The notes beneath the pieces are model-generated. The model was given only the letters and a program-made list of their open reading frames with translations, did no database searches and was not told where the DNA came from. From NCBI RefSeq assembly GCF_011751945.2, contig NZ_CP064951.1, positions 496,001 through 560,000 of the forward strand: 64,000 nt of DNA, read 5' to 3'. Positions 32,905-41,084 of this stretch are shown here, one piece after another; positions within the stretch are counted from its first letter, which is position 1; the number at the start of each line of letters is the position of its first letter. Source of the stretch: Actinomyces sp. zg-332 (lineage in GTDB: Bacteria > Actinomycetota > Actinomycetes > Actinomycetales > Actinomycetaceae). The translations under genes and the position numbers were made by a program.

Positions 32905-33044
32905 TAATTATATGTTTTAGGTATTTTTCTAGTAGAAAATTAGCCCTAAAACACTATGTTTGTAATAGCTTTCTAGCTTTTTATAAGCAAAACTCAAGTT
33001 TTTAAAGCTTTAGTTTTACTTGTGAACTGCGATAAAAGTTTTGT

Positions 33045-33097
33045 AATTAGCCACTACTTAACTCTTGTATTAGACTTTAAGTAGTGGCTAATTTTGT
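33045..33097 (+). terminator. terminator after pdxS
   Basis: A perfect 17-bp stem (AATTAGCCACTACTTAA at 33045-33061 with its complement at 33077-33093) around a 15-base loop, followed by TTTTG. It ends 25 bases before the Nudix gene. Confidence 0.85.
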
Positions 33098-33121
33098 AAA
33101 TATATTGTAAGAAGTGTATAA

Positions 33122-33715
33122 ATGCAAAAAGATGTAGTTCCCGATAGAATAGCTGGCCGTGTAATTCCTATGACTCTTGACGGAGAAGTTTTGCTTATAA
33201 AAGGTCATGATGCGGATAATTTAGACTATAGCTGGTGGTTTACAGTTGGCGGTGGAACGAAGGAAAAAGAAACCGTATCACAGTGTGCTGTACGTGAATT
33301 GTATGAGGAAACTGGTATAAAATTACAATCTTGTAACGATTTAATGAAACTACTTATAGTTAGAGAGGGTAAGTTTTCTTTCACTAGGCATACAGTGTAT
33401 CAGCGTGACTATATTTATATTGCTTTACTTGATGAAAAAATTAGTATAAATACTACTAACTTTACTTTGAACGAGAAAAACGTTATTGATGATGTTAAAT
33501 GGTGGAATATAAGTGAGTTATATAAAAACGTTATTGAAGGAAAAATAACTTTATATCCTTATAAACTAGAGGAAATACTTATGTCTGTGCATCAAAAATT
33601 ACTTCAAAAACTAAATGAAACTTCTATTGGTAAAGAAAATAAAAAACTACTACTCAAAAACTTAGACACTTGGGAAATAAATGACTATGACAATAGCGTT
33701 AAAGTTTGTAAATAA
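33122..33715 (+). CDS. Nudix hydrolase
   Basis: The 197-residue protein has a complete Nudix box, GGTKEKETVSQCAVREL followed by YEETGI (near residues 41-63), matching G-x5-E-x7-REU-x-EE-x-G-U. The N terminus (RIAGRVIPMTLDGEVLLIKGHD) and the DDVKWWNISEL segment fit the Nudix fold. The C-terminal 40 residues are Lys/Asn-rich and not part of the core. The ribosome site is weak (AAGAAG). The substrate, usually a nucleoside diphosphate linked to another moiety, cannot be predicted. Confidence 0.88.
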   Translation: MQKDVVPDRIAGRVIPMTLDGEVLLIKGHDADNLDYSWWFTVGGGTKEKETVSQCAVRELYEETGIKLQSCNDLMKLLIVREGKFSFTRHTVYQRDYIYIALLDEKISINTTNFTLNEKNVIDDVKWWNISELYKNVIEGKITLYPYKLEEILMSVHQKLLQKLNETSIGKENKKLLLKNLDTWEINDYDNSVKVCK

Positions 33716-33803
33716 GTTATTTTAATAATTATGTAAAAAGAAAAAGAATGCTTTAGTATAATGCGGGCGATGTGTCGTATAATTGTATGGTTTATTCTTG
33801 TAA

Positions 33804-35753
33804 GTGTATTTAGGCGGTAAGGTGCATAAACATTATAAGCAAATAGGTTCTGTTACTTCTCCAGAAGATTTAAAGTCAAAATCTAATGTTGAATTAAGAC
33901 ACTTATGCGCGCAAATACGTGACTTTTTAGTACAAAATGTATCCAAAACAGGAGGACATTTAGGGCCTAATCTAGGGGTAGTGGAACTAACTGTTGCGTT
34001 ACATAAAGTTTTTAACTCACCTACAGATACAATAATATTTGATACGGGACATCAAGCTTACGTACATAAAATACTTACAGGTAGACAAGATTTTACAGAT
34101 TTGCGTAAAAAAAACGGTTTGTCAGGGTACCCAAGTAGAGCTGAGTCAGAACACGATGTAGTTGAAAATTCTCATGCTTCCACAGCATTAGCGTGGGCTG
34201 ATGGTGTTTCCAGAGCAAAGAAGCTACAAGGGGATGATTCTGCAGTAATCGCAATAATAGGAGACGGGGCTTTAACTGGCGGCTTAGCTTGGGAATCCAT
34301 AAATAATATAAGTGAAGTAAAAAATAGAAAACTCATAATTGTTGTAAACGACAATGGCAGGTCTTATGCACCAACTGTTGGAGGACTGGCAAAACATTTT
34401 GACTCCTTGCGTTCAAATGTAAAATACGAAAATTTTAAAGATGGAGTCAAAAAGCATCTAAAATCTATTGGAAAACCTGGAAAAGTTACATACGACTTGC
34501 TCCACGGTGTAAAAGAAGGCTTCAAAGATATAGTTACTCCTAAAGTCTTTTTTGAACACCTAGGAATAAAATATGTAGGGCCAGTAGATGGACATAACTT
34601 ACAAGACTTAGAAGAAGTCTTTATAAAAGCATCAGAGTTCAACGAACCAATCATAATTCACGCTATTACTAGTAAAGGTAGGGGATATACTCCAGCTGAG
34701 CAAAACAAAGACGACTGCTTCCATGCTGTTGGTAAAATACATCCTGAAACAGGACTTCCAATAGTTGCCTCTAGATTTGGTTGGACATCAGTATTTGCTG
34801 ATGAAATTGTGAAAATTGGGCGTGAAAACCCCAGTATTGTTGCCATAACAGCTGCGATGTTACAGCCAGTTGGACTGAAAAATTTTGCTAAGGAATTTCC
34901 TGATAGAACTTTTGACGTGGGCATAGCTGAGGCTTTTGGGGCAACTTTTAGTGCCGGTTTGTCTTTTAAAGGACTGCACCCTGTTTTTGCACTGTATTCT
35001 ACATTTTTGAACAGAGCTTATGATCAGGTACTATTTGATGTGGCTTTGCATAACGAAAATGTTACTTTTGTTTTAGATAGAAGTGGTATAACGGGCGATG
35101 ATGGGGCTAGCCATAACGGAATGTGGGATATGGCTTTGTTTCGTTCTATTCCTCATATTCAGATAAATGCTCCTAGGGATGAAAAAACTTTGCGTTTAGC
35201 TTTGCGTGAAGCTACAAGTAAGAGTGGTGCTACTTTAGTTCGATATCCAAAAGGTAATGTCGGCAACGATATAGAAGTTGTTGAAAAATATAACAGTATA
35301 GATATTTTGTATAAGAACGCTGATTTACAGGGGTTTTTATCTGATAGTGTTGCCGATTCGAAAGAAAGCTCGGTGTCAAGAGTTGTAGTTGTAGCAATGG
35401 GGGCTTTTGCTGGTGTTGGTATAGAGTTAGCTGAAAAAATTGTTGCCTCCAGTGGAAAAGCTGAGCATGAGGTTATAGTAGTTGATCCTAGGTGGGTGTG
35501 GCCTGTTTCTTCAGATTTAATTGATATTGCGCGAAAAGCTGATTTAGTAGTTACCTTGGAAGATGGACTTGTACAAGGGGGAATCGGTAGTGGAATACGT
35601 GAAGAACTTGCTAATAACAACGTATTTGTGCCTTTGAAGTCCTTTGGTATTCCTGATGAGTTTTTGTTACATCAAAGTCGAAGTGAAGTAATTGAAGAAG
35701 TTGGCTTAGAAGTAGAGGCAATTTTTGCTGAGATTGAGCCTTTATTGTCTTAG
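33804..35753 (+). CDS. dxs: 1-deoxy-D-xylulose-5-phosphate synthase
   Basis: DXS condenses pyruvate and glyceraldehyde 3-phosphate in the first step of the non-mevalonate isoprenoid pathway. The protein, up to 649 residues, has GGHLGPNLGVVELTVALH, the DTGHQAYVHK motif, the thiamine-diphosphate motif GDGALTGG near residues 153-160, and the transketolase-like central and C-terminal domains. The start is uncertain: GTG 33804 gives the longest frame, while GTG 33822 has AGGCGG upstream. Its product feeds the polyprenyl carrier used by uppS, wecA and the glycan export genes in this window. Confidence 0.95.
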   Translation: MYLGGKVHKHYKQIGSVTSPEDLKSKSNVELRHLCAQIRDFLVQNVSKTGGHLGPNLGVVELTVALHKVFNSPTDTIIFDTGHQAYVHKILTGRQDFTDLRKKNGLSGYPSRAESEHDVVENSHASTALAWADGVSRAKKLQGDDSAVIAIIGDGALTGGLAWESINNISEVKNRKLIIVVNDNGRSYAPTVGGLAKHFDSLRSNVKYENFKDGVKKHLKSIGKPGKVTYDLLHGVKEGFKDIVTPKVFFEHLGIKYVGPVDGHNLQDLEEVFIKASEFNEPIIIHAITSKGRGYTPAEQNKDDCFHAVGKIHPETGLPIVASRFGWTSVFADEIVKIGRENPSIVAITAAMLQPVGLKNFAKEFPDRTFDVGIAEAFGATFSAGLSFKGLHPVFALYSTFLNRAYDQVLFDVALHNENVTFVLDRSGITGDDGASHNGMWDMALFRSIPHIQINAPRDEKTLRLALREATSKSGATLVRYPKGNVGNDIEVVEKYNSIDILYKNADLQGFLSDSVADSKESSVSRVVVVAMGAFAGVGIELAEKIVASSGKAEHEVIVVDPRWVWPVSSDLIDIARKADLVVTLEDGLVQGGIGSGIREELANNNVFVPLKSFGIPDEFLLHQSRSEVIEEVGLEVEAIFAEIEPLLS

Positions 35754-36144
35754 GAAACTTCTTATACTTTTGAATTTTAGTATATAGTTGCTATAAGCTA
35801 TATTTTAGATAGATACCCTAAGCTTTAATGGCTTTACCCTTAATATTGACTTGTATTTTGAAGCTTGTTTGTATATTGCCTACGTGATTGTTGCTTATGA
35901 AATATGGTTTTGTTGTGAAACTGTAGTTTGCTAAACATTTATTTTTTGTGTGTTTAGTTGTTGTGATATGTTTACAATTTAGTTACTTTCTATTCGTGTG
36001 AAGTAAATTTAGCATATATTACAGTTTTATATAGTTTTATCCACTTAAAAATTCAATGTAAAAGTAGTGGAAGTAAAATATTTTATAGTTTTACTTCCAC
36101 TACTGATGTAGATTATAAATTATATTTCTATAGTAGCTTTTTAT
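35754..36144. other. intergenic stretch between dxs and a minus-strand pair
   Basis: About 390 AT-rich bases between convergent genes. The only structure I see is the hairpin at 36063-36104. Confidence 0.4.
36063..36104 (-). terminator. bidirectional-type terminator
   Basis: A perfect 16-bp stem (AGTAGTGGAAGTAAAA at 36063-36078 with its complement at 36089-36104). On the minus strand it lies about 40 bases beyond the membrane-protein stop and is followed by TTTTACA. Confidence 0.75.
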
Positions 36145-36399
36145 TTATATTCCTCGTAGGTTTCCAATTATTTCCCCTAATCCCATTAGGATAAAAGGTA
36201 TAGCTAGTATTAGTATTCCCCAAATTATTGTTTTGTATTCTTTGGATATTATTGAGTAAGCTATTGATATTATCCCGATTATAGGACAAGCAATTATTGT
36301 TACTATACCTAGTCCTTGGCTACGTAGGAAGATAGATAGTAATAACAATATTACAACGAATATAAAGTATAGTACTGGGAAAAGTATTTTTTTATTCAT
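36145..36399 (-). CDS. Small three-helix membrane protein, orphan
   Basis: I recognise no family. The 84-residue protein is almost entirely hydrophobic, with three likely membrane helices (about 4-24, 30-50 and 57-77) and a polar loop SKEYKT. Its ATG overlaps the stop of the upstream secreted-protein gene in the ATGA pattern, so the two are translationally coupled. The compact pair with its own terminator suggests one unit, perhaps a membrane partner or immunity-like protein for the secreted one; that is inference from arrangement only. Confidence 0.65.
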   Translation of the reverse strand: MNKKILFPVLYFIFVVILLLLSIFLRSQGLGIVTIIACPIIGIISIAYSIISKEYKTIIWGILILAIPFILMGLGEIIGNLRGI

Positions 36400-36869
36400 A
36401 TTGTCTCTCGTGAATTTGCTGGATTATCTTTTACATCAAGCTTTTTAGCTGTAAACCATGCTTTTATAGCGTATACGTGTACAACTATCCTTGACGTACG
36501 TCTTAAATCTCTATTTATTTCATTTATAAGGTTTTGGTCACAACTGCATTTCCAGTAGCCTCTTTTGGCGTAACAATCATCGTGTCTTTTTTGTAGCTGA
36601 TTTTCATAGATTGTATTAATGCTTTCTCCAATATTTATTAAATCAGCACTTGCTTTATCTTTAACAGCTAAAGAAGTATCAAAATAAGAATAGTTATTTG
36701 TTGTATCAAATCGAAGATACTTTTTTATAGCATTATCGATTTCAGATATAGAAGATTTACCTACTCTTATATTTGAAACATTTATATCATATGCTTTTGA
36801 AGGTAAAACGGTAAAAAATGTGAAAACAAATATCACTAATACGAATGAGAATTTTTTTATAGTATTCAC
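36396..36869 (-). CDS. Secreted protein of unknown function, orphan
   Basis: The 157-residue product begins MNTIKKFSFVLVIFVFTFFT and reaches LPSKAYD, a classical signal peptide with likely cleavage after Ala near residue 26. The mature part is mostly helical with three cysteines in a short span (DDCYAKRGYWKCSCDQN), a candidate disulphide or metal knot near residues 97-113. No family recognised. A GTG start is preceded by AAGGAG. The stop overlaps the start of the downstream membrane-protein gene by four bases. Confidence 0.7.
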   Translation of the reverse strand: MNTIKKFSFVLVIFVFTFFTVLPSKAYDINVSNIRVGKSSISEIDNAIKKYLRFDTTNNYSYFDTSLAVKDKASADLINIGESINTIYENQLQKRHDDCYAKRGYWKCSCDQNLINEINRDLRRTSRIVVHVYAIKAWFTAKKLDVKDNPANSRETI

Positions 36870-37172
36870 AATAACTCCTTTGTTGTTGTGGAAATGCTAT
36901 AAAGCAAATTTATTATAACATATAACTTACAAACAATCTACACTCTATCTTGTGATTTATATAAATATTGTAAAAATGTTACATATTTGAGGTTATGCTT
37001 TATTTATAAATAAAGTGCATACTCTAAGGAAGCAAAATAATGCTATTTTATATAAGAATTTAGCGATTAACGGTAAAACATTGATATACAACTATGTTAA
37101 CGCTAATAAAGATATTTATAATATTTAAAGATTTTATAAATATTTACACCAAAATAACGGTTACGAAGTTAA
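36870..37172. other. intergenic stretch upstream of the orphan pair
   Basis: About 300 AT-rich bases between the orphan pair (promoter side) and the end of the RNase D gene. No convincing promoter or hairpin seen. Confidence 0.35.
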
Positions 37173-38405
37173 TTATTTGAAAGCTTTATAAATATTATTT
37201 CTAAGCAAGTTTTTTTGCCAATTTCGTAAGGAACATAAGCTGAATACGTCATCTATTTCTTCTAGAGATGGAAAGTCAGATAAATTCCAAGCAATAATAT
37301 TTTTATCTCTCGTTGTAATAATATTTTCTACACGAGTATTTACTTGCTCAGCAATATTGGCAGAAATTTCTTTTATTATTTGTAAACGTTCGTACTTGTT
37401 AGGATAGGTTTTTATCCAAGCTGTATTAGGATAAATATCTTTGTGTTCCTTAGCCTTATACACAGGGAGTTTATCCTCTGGATAGTTTTTTGCTCGAGCA
37501 ATTGCTCCCCACCACCTATTTTTATGAGGACGATTTTTAGCTCCCTTAAACAAAGATAATTTGACCATTTCTTCTCTAGATTTAGGCATAGTTTTTGCTG
37601 CTTGCACGAGGGCTTTGGTAGATAGTAGGGAAGAAGGGGCAGTATCTAGTTTTTTAGCTAGACTTTCCCTACTTAGATATAGTTCCTTTACAACCGCTAA
37701 TTCTCTAGGGGACAAAGCATAAGCTCCAGGTACAAAGTGGAAAATATTCTGTAAATTTTGTTTCTCTTTCTGTCTTTCTAGGAACTTTGGGTAAGTAGTA
37801 TCTAAACAGTATTCAAATTCTTCAAGAGCGTATTCTAACTTATGTGTTTCTTCCAGTTCTTTATACAAGATATCACGTAAATCAATCAAATACTCTACGT
37901 CTAATGCTGCGTAATCTAGCCATTTTTGAGGGATAGGTCTCATTGACCAGTTTTCATTTGAATGTAATTTTTCTAGAGTTATGTTGAGCTTTTCCTCTAT
38001 CATTTTACCTAGAGAGACCTTGGAGTAATTTAGGAGTCTAGAAGATTTTTCGGTGTCGAAAATTTTTGTAGGTATTAATCCTTGTTTGACTAAGCAAGGA
38101 ATGTCTTGATCAGCAGCGTGCAATACCCACTCACTGTTTTTTATGGCTTCATTTAAATCTTTTAAATTTCCAGTTTTTATAGGATCTATAAGGAAGATAG
38201 TATTTTCACGTTTCATCTGTATTAGGTAAGCTTTGTCACTATCGTATCGAATACCACAGGCACGTTCAGAGTCTACGGCAATTGGTCCAGATAAAGTTTT
38301 GATATAGCTAATCATTTTATCTAGACTGTTTTTATCATTCACCCACATAATAGGTGAATAAGGCTTTACTATTACTGTCTTACTTCGCTTACCTTTAATT
38401 TTCAC
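37173..38405 (-). CDS. rnd: Ribonuclease D
   Basis: RNase D trims the 3' ends of tRNA precursors and other small RNAs. The 410-residue protein has the DEDD exonuclease domain with the first acidic pair in IAVDSERA (near residues 43-48), a later Asp in WVLHAADQDIPCL, and Y/D in LDYAALDVEYLIDL near 167-177. An HRDC domain follows (about 230-290, LSPRELAVVKELYLSRE). The last 110 residues are a poorly conserved second helical domain. Pairing with a DUF3000 gene just upstream is typical of actinobacteria. Confidence 0.93.
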   Translation of the reverse strand: MKIKGKRSKTVIVKPYSPIMWVNDKNSLDKMISYIKTLSGPIAVDSERACGIRYDSDKAYLIQMKRENTIFLIDPIKTGNLKDLNEAIKNSEWVLHAADQDIPCLVKQGLIPTKIFDTEKSSRLLNYSKVSLGKMIEEKLNITLEKLHSNENWSMRPIPQKWLDYAALDVEYLIDLRDILYKELEETHKLEYALEEFEYCLDTTYPKFLERQKEKQNLQNIFHFVPGAYALSPRELAVVKELYLSRESLAKKLDTAPSSLLSTKALVQAAKTMPKSREEMVKLSLFKGAKNRPHKNRWWGAIARAKNYPEDKLPVYKAKEHKDIYPNTAWIKTYPNKYERLQIIKEISANIAEQVNTRVENIITTRDKNIIAWNLSDFPSLEEIDDVFSLCSLRNWQKNLLRNNIYKAFK

Positions 38406-38425
38406 TTTGTCCTACGAATTGCCTG

Positions 38426-38983
38426 TTATATTGCTTGTAAATATGGTGAAGATAATGCTCGTCCTGATAGTGTTTCAAGCATATTGAAAAATCCATGTAG
38501 ATGTGAAGATAAATTTATGTCTTCGGTAGATTTGAAAATGGGGGACCAAGATGCACGTATCTCTATTTTGCCTTGCTGATCTTTTAATCTAAGGCCGCCA
38601 AAAGAATCGGTGTGATGTTTTGTTACAGTTCCGTTTAGATTAACGTAGTTATTTGTATACGTGTCTAGAGACTCGGTCAGCCATGACCAAGCTACTTGTC
38701 CGATTAAATGTTCTTCAATCAAATCTTGGGTAAGAATAGATGAAAACATTACTATGATACGGAAAGTGCTATCCCAACCTACTTGAGTTTGTGGGTCATA
38801 TAGCAATATGAATTTTCCATCAGCGAACATTGATTCAGAGCTAGAAATATGTGCTGTAAGTCCTGCACAGTACGGAGATACTGTGGGTTTTAAAGGAACT
38901 TCCTGAACATGAACAAATTTTGGAAGAGAATACGATTTTATGCTCTCTAATGCGCGTACAAAATCTTGTGGCACATTGTTCAT
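38426..38983 (-). CDS. DUF3000 family protein
   Basis: The protein of about 185 residues matches the actinobacterial DUF3000 family in layout: DFVRALESIKS at the start, SPYCAGLTAHI, GKFILLYDPQTQVGWDSTFRIIVM (shortened in families by a few residues) and SWLTESLDTY. It lies 20 bases upstream of rnd on the same strand, the usual partner. I favour ATG 38983 (MNNVPQDF), preceded by a purine-rich GAAGAAG. A longer frame starts at GTG 39016. Function unknown; the constant pairing with RNase D suggests a role in RNA processing (inference). Confidence 0.82.
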   Translation of the reverse strand: MNNVPQDFVRALESIKSYSLPKFVHVQEVPLKPTVSPYCAGLTAHISSSESMFADGKFILLYDPQTQVGWDSTFRIIVMFSSILTQDLIEEHLIGQVAWSWLTESLDTYTNNYVNLNGTVTKHHTDSFGGLRLKDQQGKIEIRASWSPIFKSTEDINLSSHLHGFFNMLETLSGRALSSPYLQAI

Positions 38984-39325
38984 TTTTTCTTCTTCTAACT
39001 CGACTTTTTTTAGCACACTTATAGGGTAAATATTTTTTAGTTATTGTTGTTATACTACACGCCGTAAAGTTATATATTCTTTATTAAGTGAGTAGATGAT
39101 TGCGGTATTTAAGTTATAAATTAAGTGTAGAATATAAGTAGAAAGTATTTTTTATTATTCAATAAAACTAGAGTTTTTGTATTGTAAAGCTCTAATTTTA
39201 CACAATGTGGTATTTGGATAAAGTGAATAAAAGCTTATTTAAATTTATATTAATTAGCATTTTATATTTGGATAAATTGGTATAAGGTAAAGCTTTAATA
39301 TGGAAGTTTTAGTGAGAAAAAATGG
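38984..39325. other. intergenic stretch between DUF3000 and tRNA-Gly
   Basis: About 340 AT-rich bases lying between the DUF3000 start and the 3' end of the minus-strand tRNA pair. Nothing beyond possible promoter sequence is seen. Confidence 0.35.
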
Positions 39326-39398
39326 AGCGGATGACGGGACTCGAACCCGCGACCCTCACCTTGGCAAGGTGATGCTCTACCAACTGAGCCACATCCGC
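39326..39398 (-). tRNA. tRNA-Gly(GCC), second copy
   Basis: The complementary strand gives a 73-base cloverleaf with anticodon GCC, identical base for base to the tRNA-Gly at 25949-26021, but in inverted orientation. Confidence 0.97.
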
Positions 39399-39496
39399 AT
39401 ATGCTTACAAGATAAGAATTATATATGGTTTGTTTTTTAAAATCAATATCTTAAATGAGGAATATTTAACAGAATTATTAAGCGGTAGCTTCGTGG

Positions 39497-39568
39497 TGGG
39501 CGATACTGGGATCGAACCAGCGACCTCTTCCGTGTGAAGGAAGCGCTCTACCACTGAGCCAATCGCCC
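39497..39568 (-). tRNA. tRNA-Val(CAC)
   Basis: The complementary strand folds into a 72-base cloverleaf with acceptor GGGCGAT/ATCGCCC, anticodon loop TTCACAC and T-loop GTTCGATCC. It lies about 100 bases upstream of tRNA-Gly and is probably co-transcribed. Confidence 0.96.
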
Positions 39569-39696
39569 TTTAGAATATGATAATTCATATTGTGTTCAAA
39601 TAAAACACGCTTTATATGCGTCGAATATAAGCTTTTAGTTCGTCTATTACAAGTTAGTGTAGCCAGTTAGTTAGGTATAAATGCTAAAGAGATATA

Positions 39697-39740
39697 ATAA
39701 TAAGGTTGCATATCAAGTAACAGATACACAACCTTATTAT
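39697..39740 (-). terminator. terminator of the glutamine amidotransferase gene
   Basis: A 12-bp stem (ATAATAAGGTTG at 39697-39708 with CAACCTTATTAT at 39729-39740) about 20 bases beyond the minus-strand stop at 39760. Confidence 0.7.
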
Positions 39741-39759
39741 AAACTCTAGACTATAAAAC

Positions 39760-40458
39760 TCACTTTATAGAATCCAAGAAACCCACTAGTAAAGTTTGAC
39801 CGAATTTTTCAATTTCCTTGCGTTTATTATTGTATTCGTCTAGGATTTCTTTTTTATCTGCTCTGTCTTTAGTCCACTTTTCCATAGTATTAATATTTAC
39901 TTCTGGGTGGAATTGTGTGCCTAGGAAAGAACCACAACGTACAGCTTGTATATATTTATCAGATGAAGCTAGGATTTTTCCTTTAGGTGGAACAGCAGTC
40001 ACTGCATCGCTGTGCCACTCTGGGACAAATATTTCTTCGCCTTCTGATAGTTGCTGTTTGTATTCAGCTAGAGCTGGTTCATCGTCAGCCAAAGCTGATA
40101 ATGTGATTTTGTGTACACCAACTTCTCTGCCTCTAGGGTGAGATACTTCAACTTCTCCACCTAGAGCTACGCAACCTAATTGATGGCCCAAACAGATTCC
40201 AAATACTGGTATATTTTTCTTTACAAGATTACAGATTAGTTCTTTTTCTTTAATTAGCCATGGTGCTTTTTCATGATCATAAGCATTATTTTCCCCACCG
40301 AAAAGAATAACTGGAGTATCACAATCGACAGGAATTTCCTTTTCACGCGCATAAATAATTTCAATTTCGATACTAGGATCGTAATCTAGAATCCATTTTT
40401 GAAAGTTACCGATTGGAACATCTTCATCATGTTGTATAGCCAGTATTTTTTTAGTCAT
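39760..40458 (-). CDS. Class I glutamine amidotransferase-like protein
   Basis: The 232-residue protein has a full class I triad: nucleophile Cys in FGICLGHQLG (near residue 94) and the His-x-Glu of TQFHPEVN (near 182). GMP-synthase-like amidotransferases of this stand-alone type act on small molecules such as gamma-glutamyl compounds or are uncharacterised. It is not PdxT, whose GGEST and short C terminus are missing. LFGGENNAYDHEKAPWL replaces the usual oxyanion strand region. Single gene with its own terminator; partner unknown. Confidence 0.85.
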   Translation of the reverse strand: MTKKILAIQHDEDVPIGNFQKWILDYDPSIEIEIIYAREKEIPVDCDTPVILFGGENNAYDHEKAPWLIKEKELICNLVKKNIPVFGICLGHQLGCVALGGEVEVSHPRGREVGVHKITLSALADDEPALAEYKQQLSEGEEIFVPEWHSDAVTAVPPKGKILASSDKYIQAVRCGSFLGTQFHPEVNINTMEKWTKDRADKKEILDEYNNKRKEIEKFGQTLLVGFLDSIK

Positions 40459-40638
40459 CTTGTACCACCAATTTGAAAAATATTTTTTAGTGTATAGATT
40501 ATATAGTAAAAATATGTTATTAGTAAAATTCTTTTTCTAGACTCCAGTGCTTTCTTATGTGTTTTGTACAGTGAGCTCATAAAACGCAAAATATAGATAG
40601 TGATAGTAACTCTTATAGGGAAATGAAGTAAAAATGGT

Positions 40639-40980
40639 ATGTTTAGTAAGGGATGATGTGTGGGGTCTGATTGGGAAAGTGTTGGTGTATTAAGGTATTG
40701 GGGTTTCGAATAGTTTGCTTAGAGATGTTTTGAGTGTAGTAAGGTGTAGGGCTGGTAAAGTCTAATATTTTTCAAAGTGGCTGCATCAAAACCTTGATAT
40801 GGCTTAGGAAAACGGTTTGCTTAGCGGACTGTTCTGATTAGGGAAACTGCTGCGCTTAGTAGGCTCTTCGGGTTGGGGATAACCTGCTCGGCTCAGCAAA
40901 GTGCTACACTTTGGTTGGAAAAGTGCCATGTTTTGCTTGAAAAACACTAGGTTTGGCAAAACGTGGCGTTGTGCTAATAA
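40639..40980. repeat. degenerate G-rich repeat tract
   Basis: This non-coding stretch is richer in G than its surroundings and contains imperfectly repeated words. TCTGATTGGGAAAGTG at 40666-40681 recurs as TCTGATTAGGGAAACTG at 40833-40849, with weaker relatives near 40868-40890 and 40908-40925. GTTTAG/GCTTAG words precede most of them. From about 40820 the spacing is roughly 35-40 bases. I see no open frame and no known repeat family. Confidence 0.45.
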
Positions 40981-41037
40981 CATAGCACTTTGCTTTCGCT
41001 AGGGTGACAAGCGAAAATTTATATTTTCAAATATAAA

Positions 41038-41073
41038 AATTGGTGCTAAGACAATGAAGCCTTAGCACCAATT
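41038..41073 (-). terminator. terminator of the HtaA/LGFP gene
   Basis: A perfect 13-bp stem (AATTGGTGCTAAG at 41038-41050 with CTTAGCACCAATT at 41061-41073). On the minus strand it is 12 bases beyond the stop codon and is followed by TTTTTATATTT. Confidence 0.88.
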
Positions 41074-41084
41074 AATTGAAAATG

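Noticed and set aside
33757-33783. Two TATAAT hexamers upstream of dxs as tandem promoters
   Set aside because: Neither has a fitting -35 or extended -10; in such AT-rich DNA the hexamer occurs often by chance.
39760-40458. Glutamine amidotransferase considered as PdxT
   Set aside because: It has the class I triad but not the PdxT motifs, it is larger than the usual PdxT, and it lies 7 kb from pdxS on the other strand.
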